From: Candidatus Obscuribacterales bacterium
GTDB taxonomy: Bacteria > Cyanobacteriota > Vampirovibrionia > Obscuribacterales > Obscuribacteraceae
Assembly (NCBI GenBank): GCA_021732085.1
Contig: JAKFVQ010000006.1
Span: 1 to 64,000, forward strand
Direction of reading: 5' to 3'
DNA length: 64,000 bases
The notes beneath the pieces were generated by a model. The model was not told where the DNA came from and did no database searches. It was given only the letters and a program-made list of their open reading frames with translations. Position numbers and translations under genes: made by a program. This document shows positions 14,817 to 23,669 of the stretch, piece after piece (position 1 is the first letter of the stretch; every line of letters starts with the position of its first letter).

Positions 14817-17359
14817 GTAACATCATCACCAGATTGTACATTCGGCTGCACTGGATTTAGCATCATCTCTCGTTTCTTCACAGCGTCTTTGGCAGCAACG
14901 CTGTCGGCGCCCTGAGATAGTTCAATGGCGGCTAAAGCTTGCTTAAAAGTCGCCTCCGACTTCTCTGACCATTCCTTGGCAACGGACTTCTTCCCTTGCA
15001 TCGATAACTGCCTTGCGTATTTGAAATACACCTCGCTTAGTTGCAGCCTCTGTTGCCCCGCCTCAAAACTATTGACGCCGAAGCTGCGTTCTCTAACATG
15101 CAATCTCAACTGTATGAACTCAGAAGCCTTTAAGAACTGGCCTGTGCTCAACAAATTTCGGACTATTCTATCTGTCTTGGCTCCCAGTTGATACTCATCT
15201 ACAAGAGCAGTCTCCAAAGCTTGCCGAGTATATTTCTCTGATTTCTCAATATTTCCAATAAGCAGATAGGCATCGGCAATTTGAATTATTTTCTGCACTA
15301 TCTCATTTATTTCGCTCACTTCTTCTGGGGTTCGCGCATTGCCTTTGCTCGAGAGCTGATGCAAGCGAAGCAAGACAGGTGCAAATGCTTTTTCGGCTAA
15401 TTCTGGCTTATTTTGACGCAGCAAAGAAACGGACAAAGTGGCTCGTTCTCTGATTGTACGAATATCATCGGCTCCATACTTGATCGTATAAAGCTTGACC
15501 AACTCCGCCATTAGATCAGTGAGTTTAGAGCTAGCTTGAAAATGCGCACCCATATAAACGATGCGCAATTGATTATTTGCTTCAATAATTGATTCAGTAT
15601 CCGTAGGTCGATAATGCTTTCGCAAATCGATCACATACTTGATGAATTCTTCCGCTTCAACCGGCTTTTGCTTGTCTAGAAAATATCTGACAATGGATGA
15701 AAGATCCATCGTCGAATAGCTGCTTCGCGATTGCGTGGCGCGTCGCTGTTCGTCTAATTCAGCGACAACATACACGACTTGTTCTTCTTCCTTATTCTGC
15801 GCATGCGCTAAGTAAGCTCGAGTAACAGTCCAAATTTGATTTAAAGCGTTATCTTGATAGCGTGAAGACGCTGAGATCTTTTTGACAATTCCAATTGCTT
15901 CATCCAAATAGCTTCGCGATTCCGCTCTCTTCTGAACATCGAGCGACGCAGCAGAGGCAAGAAGTAGCGCGTTCATCACTGCATCTTGATCGCCCCTGAC
16001 CCGGCTTTCAGACAAGCGCTCAATAGACTCTTTGTAAGTATCCTGATTTTTCTGCTCCTTGCGCTGCTTGAGTTTTTCCTCAAGCTGAACCTTCTCAGAA
16101 TGCCGATCGGTAGCGGACAACAACGAAAGCATGCGTTGCTGGAGTAATTCGGCACTCTGTTGGTCGCCCAGCTCTTCGGCCTTGGTAATAGATAGTCGGT
16201 AAAGACTGATTGCTTCAGCTGTTTTTCCAGACCTGGAAAGCATTTGACACAAACTGGCAAGGTCATACGCAACCCACTGTCCAAAACCACTTACCTTCAA
16301 CTTAAACTTGAAGGCACTCTTACTTAGCCGCTCATCATCTTCTAAGCCTGGCGAACGAAAGCCAAATGACAGCGCGCTACTCTTCATTTGATCAATAATC
16401 GAGTACGCTAACTTGCTATCGGTCGTATTCACAGGTTTGTATGCATATTCATCAACGATTGCAGTGATGCCACTTGCTGTTTGGCTGGCTTGCTTCAACT
16501 TGCCGGACTGCTTATACACTGTGTACAAGCGCAACATATACGGCACTTGACGCAGCTTGCTCTCATTCGATCGGTTCGCTTCTAATGATGAAATCAGTCC
16601 TTTCAACATAAGCTCTGCCTGATTATAATTTTGTTGAGCGTTATAAATAGCTGAAAGGGCATTGACACAGCTCAACAATTTCGAATCGTCGTCTACCTTG
16701 GTTTCCATTATCAGGGCCAGAGCACGTTTGTAAGCGTCAAGTGCTAGCTGATAGTTTTTCTCAAAGGCCCGAATAGACCCTAGCTCCATCAATATCTGAA
16801 TAAGTTGTTCATCTTGATCTTTAAGCTGATCCTTGATGTTCAATGCAAGCAGCAAAATGCTTTCCAGATCTTTATTTTGATCTCTAACTATTGTGAATCG
16901 TTTTCGATCAATGCTCAGATCAATCATTGCCTTGCAAACTGTCCTTTGCCCATCCTTGTCTAGTTTCTTAACAAGTCGGGAGACAGAATCTAATAGTGGA
17001 GTAATGGGCACCGAAGCTTTGGAGTTTACTAAGTCACGAATTTCTGCAAGGTAGTCGGCACAAGCAGCCAAATACCTGCCCTTAGCCTCTTCTTCACGCG
17101 CTGTTACTAGGGGCGACGTCGCTTGAGGCGGCTTCTTCGCCTGCCAGGGCTTGGAAAATTGAGCGAACTTGTTAATCCCATCGGAATCGCGATAAAGCCT
17201 GTTAATCTCGTTGATAAATTGATGGTCTTCAGCGTTAATTTCGCCTTTATCCTCCGTCTGAGAATTCGATTCTGAATCCTCGCTCTGGGCAAAGACGTTA
17301 CAAACGGACGTCAGAGCAAAAACAAACAGTCCCAGAAAAAGCTTTTGATTGAAATGCAT
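14813..17359 (-). CDS. Large secreted TPR protein
   Basis: 848 residues with a clear signal peptide (FNQKLFLGLFVFALTSVCNVFAQ), and GGGGAG before the ATG. The body is helical throughout with degenerate tetratricopeptide repeats, best seen around ALDAYKRALALI, AEAISLYRLSITKAEEL and KSEKYTRQALE. A stretch of Gln/Glu/Lys-rich helix separates the two halves. No enzymatic motif is visible. TPR arrays assemble protein complexes; with a signal peptide this one should act in the periplasm. It stands alone on its strand, convergent with the fluC operon. Confidence 0.8.
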   Translation of the reverse strand: MHFNQKLFLGLFVFALTSVCNVFAQSEDSESNSQTEDKGEINAEDHQFINEINRLYRDSDGINKFAQFSKPWQAKKPPQATSPLVTAREEEAKGRYLAACADYLAEIRDLVNSKASVPITPLLDSVSRLVKKLDKDGQRTVCKAMIDLSIDRKRFTIVRDQNKDLESILLLALNIKDQLKDQDEQLIQILMELGSIRAFEKNYQLALDAYKRALALIMETKVDDDSKLLSCVNALSAIYNAQQNYNQAELMLKGLISSLEANRSNESKLRQVPYMLRLYTVYKQSGKLKQASQTASGITAIVDEYAYKPVNTTDSKLAYSIIDQMKSSALSFGFRSPGLEDDERLSKSAFKFKLKVSGFGQWVAYDLASLCQMLSRSGKTAEAISLYRLSITKAEELGDQQSAELLQQRMLSLLSATDRHSEKVQLEEKLKQRKEQKNQDTYKESIERLSESRVRGDQDAVMNALLLASAASLDVQKRAESRSYLDEAIGIVKKISASSRYQDNALNQIWTVTRAYLAHAQNKEEEQVVYVVAELDEQRRATQSRSSYSTMDLSSIVRYFLDKQKPVEAEEFIKYVIDLRKHYRPTDTESIIEANNQLRIVYMGAHFQASSKLTDLMAELVKLYTIKYGADDIRTIRERATLSVSLLRQNKPELAEKAFAPVLLRLHQLSSKGNARTPEEVSEINEIVQKIIQIADAYLLIGNIEKSEKYTRQALETALVDEYQLGAKTDRIVRNLLSTGQFLKASEFIQLRLHVRERSFGVNSFEAGQQRLQLSEVYFKYARQLSMQGKKSVAKEWSEKSEATFKQALAAIELSQGADSVAAKDAVKKREMMLNPVQPNVQSGDDVT

Positions 17360-17461
17360 AGGCTTCTCCCCAACAATACTATTTTGCCTCGATTCGCGGT
17401 CTAATACACATGGGGAAAACGATGAGTTTTATGCCCCTCTTAATGTTATGATAGATGGTCT

Positions 17462-18190
17462 ATGGAGCAGGTATTAGTATTTCCCGAACACGAAGCCGCT
17501 GGACTGCTTTTCATTGCAGAAAAGCCTTATTCCCTCGATGACACACAGATAGAATGGCTGTGCGAGGCAAGCGGCGAGATCACCCTGCCAACTTGTGAGT
17601 ACATAGGAATTGTCTTCAATCACAATGTCATGGTTCGCAGAGAGGTTCTATCGAAGCTAGACCCATCAACTATTCAGCTAGTCTATTTTCACAATCCATT
17701 CGAGTTGGTTTTTGACGAACTGATTGAAGATCTTTTTGAAATGGGAAGAGACAGCGATGATAGCAGCGCCAATGATCAAGACTGCGAGCTTTTGGCATCA
17801 ATTCATGGTTTGCGCGGATTGAACGTTGCCAGGTCGCAAATCACAAGCAAGGGCTTGGCACATATCTGTGAGTTGCAGAGCTTAGAATCGCTTTCGCTTT
17901 CTCTGACACATACTAACGATGAAGACCTGGCTCTCCTCTTGAACCTGGTGGATCTGCACGAACTGGACTTATCCATGACGATGATTACTGACCGTGGTTT
18001 GAGCACTCTTTCAAAAATGCAAAAATTGCAAGATCTCTCGCTATCGGCTTGTTCAATCACAGACGATGCCCTGGACGAACTACTAAAACTTCCCAGCCTG
18101 CGCTTCCTGGACATTTCAGACACGGCAATTTCCGATGAAGGCTTAGCTATTTTGCAAGCAGGCTTGGCAAATTGTCAGATCCAATTCTAA
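17462..18190 (+). CDS. Leucine-rich-repeat protein
   Basis: Residues 1-105 form a non-repetitive, acidic domain. From about residue 110 there are five LRRs of 23-24 residues of the ribonuclease-inhibitor/AMN1 type, with the pattern L-x-x-LxLSxT-x-I/N-D-x-x-L: SLSLSLTHTNDEDL, ELDLSMTMITDRGL, DLSLSACSITDDAL and FLDISDTAISDEGL. No signal peptide or membrane segment is visible, so a cytoplasmic protein-binding role is likely. It is divergent from the TPR gene at 17359 and 20 bases from the DoxX gene downstream, probably in one transcript. The ribosome site is weak. Confidence 0.85.
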   Translation: MEQVLVFPEHEAAGLLFIAEKPYSLDDTQIEWLCEASGEITLPTCEYIGIVFNHNVMVRREVLSKLDPSTIQLVYFHNPFELVFDELIEDLFEMGRDSDDSSANDQDCELLASIHGLRGLNVARSQITSKGLAHICELQSLESLSLSLTHTNDEDLALLLNLVDLHELDLSMTMITDRGLSTLSKMQKLQDLSLSACSITDDALDELLKLPSLRFLDISDTAISDEGLAILQAGLANCQIQF

Positions 18191-18210
18191 ATTTGTGAAG
18201 CAGTGAAGCC

Positions 18211-18651
18211 GTGCTCATTCGAATTATAAGAATCACTCTTTTGATCTTGATGGCGTCATTGTTTGCATTCTCAGGAACTATGCATTTTTTGCATCCAGCT
18301 CCGTTTCTGAAAATCATGCCATCATATCTTCCATCCCATGAGCTTCTCGTTTGCTTGAGTGGTTGCTTAGAAATATTGGGTGCCATTTTACTTTTGATAC
18401 CACAAACACGAACATTTGCTGGCATCGGGCTGATCTTACTTTTAATTGCAGTCTTCCCCGCTAACATAAACATGGCTGTTAACAAAATAAATTTCGGTTG
18501 GATTCCAGAATATGCGCTTTGGCTGCGCTTACCGCTTCAGCTAGTAATGATATGGGCATGCTGGTGGACGGCTATCAGAGCAAATTCCAATTGCAAGACA
18601 CAACTCAGGCAAGGACAAGAAATCAATGATGTGGCGGACTGTTCCGATTAA
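18211..18651 (+). CDS. DoxX-family membrane protein
   Basis: 146 residues with four hydrophobic segments. The first contains SLFAFSGTMHFLHPAPFLKIMP, the conserved DoxX start with its His/Pro loop, and the second is LSGCLEILGAILLLIP. DoxX proteins are small inner-membrane proteins linked to quinone or thiosulfate oxidation and redox balance; the reaction here is unknown. The start is GTG with GAAG upstream. The C-terminal tail is soluble and polar. It follows the LRR gene closely and converges on the kinase gene. Confidence 0.85.
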   Translation: MLIRIIRITLLILMASLFAFSGTMHFLHPAPFLKIMPSYLPSHELLVCLSGCLEILGAILLLIPQTRTFAGIGLILLLIAVFPANINMAVNKINFGWIPEYALWLRLPLQLVMIWACWWTAIRANSNCKTQLRQGQEINDVADCSD

Positions 18652-18706
18652 TGAATCAGATCAAGCAGGATGATTTTGATCCGACAAGAAGTCACAACCC
18701 AAACAC

Positions 18707-19687
18707 TTACTCCATAACATCCTGCAAGGCTTTTGATAGCTGGGGAAGGTCTTCATATCGACCTTTCCGGTCCTTGCACATAGCCCGCATTATGACCTCT
18801 TCGATTTTCTTGTCTGCACTTGTTTTGGGACCGGATGCAAAAAGTGGGTCGGGTGATGAGTTAGCATGCTTATGGAGCGTCGCCATCCAATTTGGTGCTC
18901 GATACGGATACTTGCCGCTTACAGCAAAATACATAATGCATCCGATTGAGTAAATGTTAGTAAGCACATCGGGTGGATGCGATCCCTGGAAGATCTCAGG
19001 CGCCATGACAGCAGCACTGCCGAATATATCGCCATTCTCCGTTAGCTGCTGGTCACGATTTTCACCATGAAGAAGCGCTTTGCCCTTGCCAAAATCAATT
19101 ACAGCAACGTCCCATTTTTGATCCTTGCCTTCTTTTGCAATGATATCTGAGGCAGTTAAGTCCTGATGGAAGACATCACGATCGTGCGCATGTCGAAGCG
19201 CCGCGCAAACCTGAATCAGAATTTTGCAGACATCGCCAACCTTCATTTTTCCGCGTTCTTTAACAACAGAGTCGAGCGTCTGCCCCTCCTTAAACTCAAT
19301 CATTATGTAGGGTTGTTCATTGATCGAGCCCTGCCCAATTAGCTTCGGGATGCTCGGGTGATTAAGTTTTGACAGAGCGCTTGCGATCCGTTGAAAGCGT
19401 TCCTTTTCCCGCACGAGATCTACGCCGGTCCGAAGAACCTTAGCCACTACTTTGCGATTTAGTTCGCGATCGTTGAGGAGAAAGTTGATCGATTCGTGAG
19501 ATTCAATTCTGCCTTTAACCTCATAACGCTCCGACAATGCGCCAATAAGATCCTCAGGAGTGACAAGCCCGAGCTCCACCAGTAAAGTGCCATCATTAGG
19601 ACAATGAGTGAACTGCTCTGCAATGGTGCGATTGCATGCAAGGCAATATTTGTTTTTGTCGTTTCTCTTCATGGTAATGCGGCTCAT
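18707..19687 (-). CDS. Ser/Thr-kinase-like protein with zinc-ribbon head, atypical active site
   Basis: The ATG at 19687 overlaps the stop of the upstream TPR gene as ATGA, which indicates translational coupling. Residues 15-33 form a short zinc ribbon (CLAC, then HCPNDGT). The kinase domain spans residues 55-325. It has the ATP-lysine Lys83 in VVAKVL, the catalytic loop HQDLTASD (174-181), DFG at 198-200 and the APE motif MAPEIFQG. The glycine loop GxGxxG is missing. In the catalytic loop the usual HRDLKxxN reads H-Q-D-L-T-A-S-D, so Lys and Asn are both replaced while the catalytic Asp176 is kept. It may be a weak kinase or a pseudokinase. No membrane segment is seen. Confidence 0.85.
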   Translation of the reverse strand: MSRITMKRNDKNKYCLACNRTIAEQFTHCPNDGTLLVELGLVTPEDLIGALSERYEVKGRIESHESINFLLNDRELNRKVVAKVLRTGVDLVREKERFQRIASALSKLNHPSIPKLIGQGSINEQPYIMIEFKEGQTLDSVVKERGKMKVGDVCKILIQVCAALRHAHDRDVFHQDLTASDIIAKEGKDQKWDVAVIDFGKGKALLHGENRDQQLTENGDIFGSAAVMAPEIFQGSHPPDVLTNIYSIGCIMYFAVSGKYPYRAPNWMATLHKHANSSPDPLFASGPKTSADKKIEEVIMRAMCKDRKGRYEDLPQLSKALQDVME

Positions 19688-20289
19688 CGCTGCGCACTGC
19701 TTAGACGGGCAGCTTTGTCGTTGCAATCCTCGGCTTCGTCATTTTTGCCCTGTTTTTCTTTGACAAGAGCAATCGCTCGCCAAAATCTTGCTTGCGCAGA
19801 CTCATCGCTGGCCTTCTCCGCCGCTTGTAGCCCACGTCTCAAATATTCTTCCGACTGATCAAAGTCCTCACGCTTGAAGCATAAATCAGATAACTTCACA
19901 TAGACTGGTTGAGCTGATTCATATTCCATTCCATTTGTTTTTTCAAAAATTGCAATTGCATGCTTGTAATCAGCTTCGGCGTCCTTCTTTTCTCCCTGCC
20001 GAACGCGCAGCTCACCCCGCTTTGCTAATACCTTGCCGACTTCCGGTCCTTCCTGTCCAGCAATAGTTACAGCAATCTTCATCGCATCATTAACGGCTGA
20101 TTCAGCCTGAGCAGTCTGATTTATCGAAAGCGCATCGTCGATTTTGGATATGTACTCTTGAATTTTCTCGCTTGGGCTTGGTTGACTGACATCCATTTCT
20201 GCTTGCGGCCAGAAAAGGTTATAGGCAATTACACCAAGAAGAGAGCTTATGATCAGTCCTAGCCCGATATTTATCAGCCTGTCGAGCAA
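19684..20289 (-). CDS. Membrane-anchored TPR protein
   Basis: A single N-terminal membrane helix (INIGLGLIISSLLGVIAYNLF) is followed by about 165 residues. These contain three to four TPR units: VLAKRGELRVRQGEKKDAEADYKHA, VYVKLSDLCFKREDFDQSEEYLRRGL and RFWRAIALVKEKQGKNDEAED. The start is TTG at 20289 with GGGGA 7 bases before it; no better ATG exists. It overlaps the kinase gene by 4 bases, so the two products probably act together, perhaps with the TPR as a membrane scaffold for the kinase-like protein. Confidence 0.8.
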   Translation of the reverse strand: MLDRLINIGLGLIISSLLGVIAYNLFWPQAEMDVSQPSPSEKIQEYISKIDDALSINQTAQAESAVNDAMKIAVTIAGQEGPEVGKVLAKRGELRVRQGEKKDAEADYKHAIAIFEKTNGMEYESAQPVYVKLSDLCFKREDFDQSEEYLRRGLQAAEKASDESAQARFWRAIALVKEKQGKNDEAEDCNDKAARLSSAQR

Positions 20290-20627
20290 ATCGCATCCCC
20301 ACGCAGTCCTACACCATTATATGCGCCCAACAGGCTATGAGAATAGACTATGAAACTACCCTTTCGGTAGTAGATTTTCTCGCTACCTGGCTCATACAAA
20401 GTATGCGCTAAAGCAAGGCCAGTTTGATAAGGGATGAAATCATTAAGTCCGTCGGCAAATCATCGATCTGGCCTCAAGTAGGAAATTAGTCGCTCAGGAG
20501 GGTCATTCTCTCGCCTGTGCTGATACAACAAATTTGTTCTATCCAAGTGGAAGATCCGGAGCCCGAAACCGTGAACTGTCCTGGCATAGGCAGAAAAAAT
20601 AGCTCCCACAAATGTGCTTTATCAAGG
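20290..20627. other. Intergenic region
   Basis: No gene is seen. It has a short ACTACC/GGTAGT hairpin near 20354-20371. The left part must hold the promoter of the TPR/kinase pair; the right part is the 3' end of the PDZ gene. No clear terminator with a T-run is visible. Confidence 0.35.
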
Positions 20628-22805
20628 CTAAAACTGAATAGGTTGAATATTCCCGTTGCGAAAAATCAACATAGGGAAACGCTGCATCGAATTCAACTGC
20701 TGAAGTACCTGATTCAACTGAGATGGCTGCATCACCTCATTGCCGTCAGCCGTGCGAATCACGTCACCTATCTGCAAGCCAGATTGTTCCGCGCGGCTAC
20801 CACTTCTCAGACCAACAACCTGGCAGCCTTCATTGCCTGCTTTCACTTTTAGCCCATAGGTCGTGGCTAAATCCTGCGATGAGACTGGCTGTTGCTGTGA
20901 AAACTGCGGCTGACTCTGCATCGGGGATCCATATTGGCTATTCTGCATTCCCATTTGCTGCGGATTTCCTTGCATCCCCATCTGAGGATACTGCTGCTGC
21001 TGGTAAACAGGTCGCTGCTGTCCTTGATAGGGATTAGACTGCTGGGGCATTCCGCCCGGGTAAACAGCTGAACTGGGATTAGCGTATCCTTGATTGCCGT
21101 ATGGATTTTGAGAGTACGCATTGGCACTGCCTGATTGGGGATAGGTGCCGAAGCCGCCAGCCTGGTTAGGAGGATATCCGCCCTGAGCTCCATAAGATTG
21201 CTGATAGCCTCCTTGTTGACCGAAGTTCTGCTGCGGCATCTGTTGTTGCGGCATTTGCTGGTTGAATTGCCCAGTCAGCTGTCCTTGATTGCTTGAAACT
21301 GGCGTAGAGCCTTGATGCGGTCCCTTTGTCTTTGGCGGTGCTTGTTGGGAAGCAGGCTTGCCTAGCGCCGTAGTAGCTGCACCACCACCATACTCTTGTT
21401 GCACGGACTGCGTTGCTGCCTCATTCTTTCGTATCTCGGCAGAAAGCTCATTATAGGCTCGATTGAACTTCTCGTTTGTCGGCTCTAGTTCCTTTGCAAG
21501 CTTGAAATTCTCCAGCGCATTGAAATGATCCTTAAGCATCAAATAGCAGCTGCCGATGTTGTATTTCACAAGTGGTTGATTCGGCGTTTTTGCATCTGCC
21601 TGTTTGAAAAGATCTAGGGCGGAGAAAAATTCTCCACGTTTGAAAGCAGCGGTGGCTTGATCAAAGAGACCTTTGTTGGCTGCTGGAGGGGCATTACGTT
21701 GGGTCTGCAAGCGCTTGAGCACAGCATCGACAGCATCGTCGTAATCCTTATTGTCCGGATTTGCTTTCCGCGCACTCTGATAATGGGCCAGTGCTTCTGA
21801 ATACTTGCCGAGCGATTCCTGAATGACACCTATACTAAAATGCGCTTCCGCGTTGCTCGGATCTAAGCGCAGAACTTGCTCGAATCGTTCAACCGCTTCG
21901 ACCCCGTGCCGGTTCCGCCAGAGCCTCGCGCCTTCCTGCAAAAGATCCTGCATTTCTTGCTCGCGCGCCGCCTGCACAGCTATGCGCTGACGTTCAGCCT
22001 CATAGTTTGCGGATCCTTGCGCTTGTCCGCCGCTTCCAGAACCTTGCGGGCGTGACACTGCCTGTGGTGGCACAGCAGGATTCCCGCCATAGGGTCCGCC
22101 TTGTGATCCAGAATATCCATTTGGCGCGGCACTATTGAAGTTACCTGGCGATGAGCCATAGTTTCCCTGCGCAGCTCCATAGTTTCCTTGCGCAGATCCA
22201 GCTCCCTGGTAAGGCTGCAATCCGCCTGAGGCGGGTGGCACCGGCGTCATTCCTTTTGGAACAGATGCCTGTGCAAGCTTCTTAGAACCTTTCGAAGCGC
22301 TATTGGATGACTTGGCTCCCTTGCCCTTACCTTCATTCTTTTGGCCGGCAGCAGCGGGGAAATCTGGAATTTGATCCTCGCTCAATGGTCTGGGCGGACT
22401 GTTATTAGATTCAGGTAGAGTGTTGCCGGCAAAGTCAGGGGTCCCGCCGGAGCCGCTTCCGGCTGGTGCCGCACCGCCCGATCCACTTCCGGCGGCTCCA
22501 GCAGCGCCGGACGCCGCATCTTCCTTATCTTTTTGCCGTTGAGACAAGACTTGATCAAGCTTATTCAGCCTATCATCAAGGCTTCCTTCACCCTTTTCAC
22601 CAAAAACTTTATCCTCGAGGCGATCAATCCGCTTCTCTTCGGGCTCATCAGCAAATGTGGCAAAAAATAGCCACTTCTCCAGCTTGGTCAACACTTCTAT
22701 GTTGGCAGCAGCGGCATCTGATATGGAAATTGTATAAGCCAGCGTCAATGACGCAAAAATCAGAAATTTGCGAGAAAAGTATCTATTTATTGGGTTCCCG
22801 CCCAT
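20628..22805 (-). CDS. TPR-PDZ protein with Gln/Gly/Tyr-rich low-complexity region
   Basis: 725 residues. An N-terminal signal-like helix (KFLIFASLTLAYTISISDAAAA) is followed by a Gly/Ser/Ala/Pro-rich spacer (95-265). TPR repeats lie around residues 285-460 (LWRNRHGVEAVERFEQVLRL, AEAHFSIGVIQESLGKYSEA, FSALDLFKQADA). A long region of Gln, Gly, Tyr, Pro and Asn (about 475-640) follows, and a C-terminal PDZ domain (GCQVVGLRSGSRAEQSGLQI, GDVIRTADG) ends the protein. The low-complexity part has prion-like composition. It overlaps the end of the TonB-C-like gene by 19 bases and is probably translated from the same mRNA. No protease domain accompanies the PDZ. Exported; role unknown. Confidence 0.85.
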   Translation of the reverse strand: MGGNPINRYFSRKFLIFASLTLAYTISISDAAAANIEVLTKLEKWLFFATFADEPEEKRIDRLEDKVFGEKGEGSLDDRLNKLDQVLSQRQKDKEDAASGAAGAAGSGSGGAAPAGSGSGGTPDFAGNTLPESNNSPPRPLSEDQIPDFPAAAGQKNEGKGKGAKSSNSASKGSKKLAQASVPKGMTPVPPASGGLQPYQGAGSAQGNYGAAQGNYGSSPGNFNSAAPNGYSGSQGGPYGGNPAVPPQAVSRPQGSGSGGQAQGSANYEAERQRIAVQAAREQEMQDLLQEGARLWRNRHGVEAVERFEQVLRLDPSNAEAHFSIGVIQESLGKYSEALAHYQSARKANPDNKDYDDAVDAVLKRLQTQRNAPPAANKGLFDQATAAFKRGEFFSALDLFKQADAKTPNQPLVKYNIGSCYLMLKDHFNALENFKLAKELEPTNEKFNRAYNELSAEIRKNEAATQSVQQEYGGGAATTALGKPASQQAPPKTKGPHQGSTPVSSNQGQLTGQFNQQMPQQQMPQQNFGQQGGYQQSYGAQGGYPPNQAGGFGTYPQSGSANAYSQNPYGNQGYANPSSAVYPGGMPQQSNPYQGQQRPVYQQQQYPQMGMQGNPQQMGMQNSQYGSPMQSQPQFSQQQPVSSQDLATTYGLKVKAGNEGCQVVGLRSGSRAEQSGLQIGDVIRTADGNEVMQPSQLNQVLQQLNSMQRFPMLIFRNGNIQPIQF

Positions 22806-23521
22806 CTACTTACTTTCTCCATTGGATACTTTCCGGCGAATTGGAAAGCTTGGAAGTCAGCTTCTCCCGGACGCTTCTTGTGCGATTCCCAGCCTTGAAT
22901 CAGTGTGATGTTGCCCTTTGCTGTTCCATTCGGAAAGGGGGCAAGGGGCGCAACTTGCATCAAGGAAGCAATCTGCAATTCATCATACACAGGAATCCCG
23001 GAACTCTGTCTTAGAACGACATTCCCTATATGACCATCAGCATAGCAGGTGAATTGTATGAGCGCCGGTCTGAGAGTGTGGAACTGAATTCCGTAGCTAT
23101 GTTCGTGATAGCGCAGGTTTCCGTACCAGGTATTGGCCATGGCGGCTATCCAGGGCTGCCAATTGACGTTGTACTCTTCAAGATATGAGTTGGGCTTGTC
23201 GTTGCTGGCTTGCATAGCCTTCAGCTTTGCTTGCTCCAACGCTTGCCTTAAAGCCGGTGGCAGCCCAGGGGTCGCCGTCGGCATCGCGGCAGTCCGCTGC
23301 GCGGCAGCAGGCGTAACGTAAGCTGGGGCAGCATTTGCATCTTTCAACACGCCGAGCTCATCCTTGCTGACCTGCAAGGAAAATTTCGGTACGGGACTGC
23401 TCTGGGAGCCAAAGCCCATTTCTTGAGCTTCCACCTGAGCGGTTGGGATTCCAAGAAAGGCCAAAGAGGCGCCAACGGCAGCAAAGCAGGCGAACCTGCG
23501 AAAAGATGCATGTATTGACAT
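22787..23521 (-). CDS. Exported protein with TonB-C-like domain
   Basis: A signal peptide (RRFACFAAVGASLAFLGIPT, cleaved near VEA-Q) and an Ala/Pro-rich linker lead to a C-terminal domain at residues 110-220. That domain has the TonB C-terminal pattern of WQPWIAAMANTWYGN, then QFTCYADGHIGNVVLRQSSG and ASLMQVAPLAPFP. There is no membrane anchor beyond the signal peptide and no long Pro-rich spacer as in true TonB. A paralogue lies at 30265-31080. It forms an operon with the TPR-PDZ gene, which it overlaps. Confidence 0.75.
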   Translation of the reverse strand: MSIHASFRRFACFAAVGASLAFLGIPTAQVEAQEMGFGSQSSPVPKFSLQVSKDELGVLKDANAAPAYVTPAAAQRTAAMPTATPGLPPALRQALEQAKLKAMQASNDKPNSYLEEYNVNWQPWIAAMANTWYGNLRYHEHSYGIQFHTLRPALIQFTCYADGHIGNVVLRQSSGIPVYDELQIASLMQVAPLAPFPNGTAKGNITLIQGWESHKKRPGEADFQAFQFAGKYPMEKVSRWAGTQ

Positions 23522-23669
23522 TAGAAAACCTACTTTATAGGTTCGGCCTGAGATAATCTAGGCTGAATAAGTTGCAGCGAGGGCCGCTGGTGCGGCGATA
23601 TTGAGTATATGGATCTCTTATATGACTTCCATCGGTAAAAATACGAAAGACACCTAAAAAGTTCGAAAG

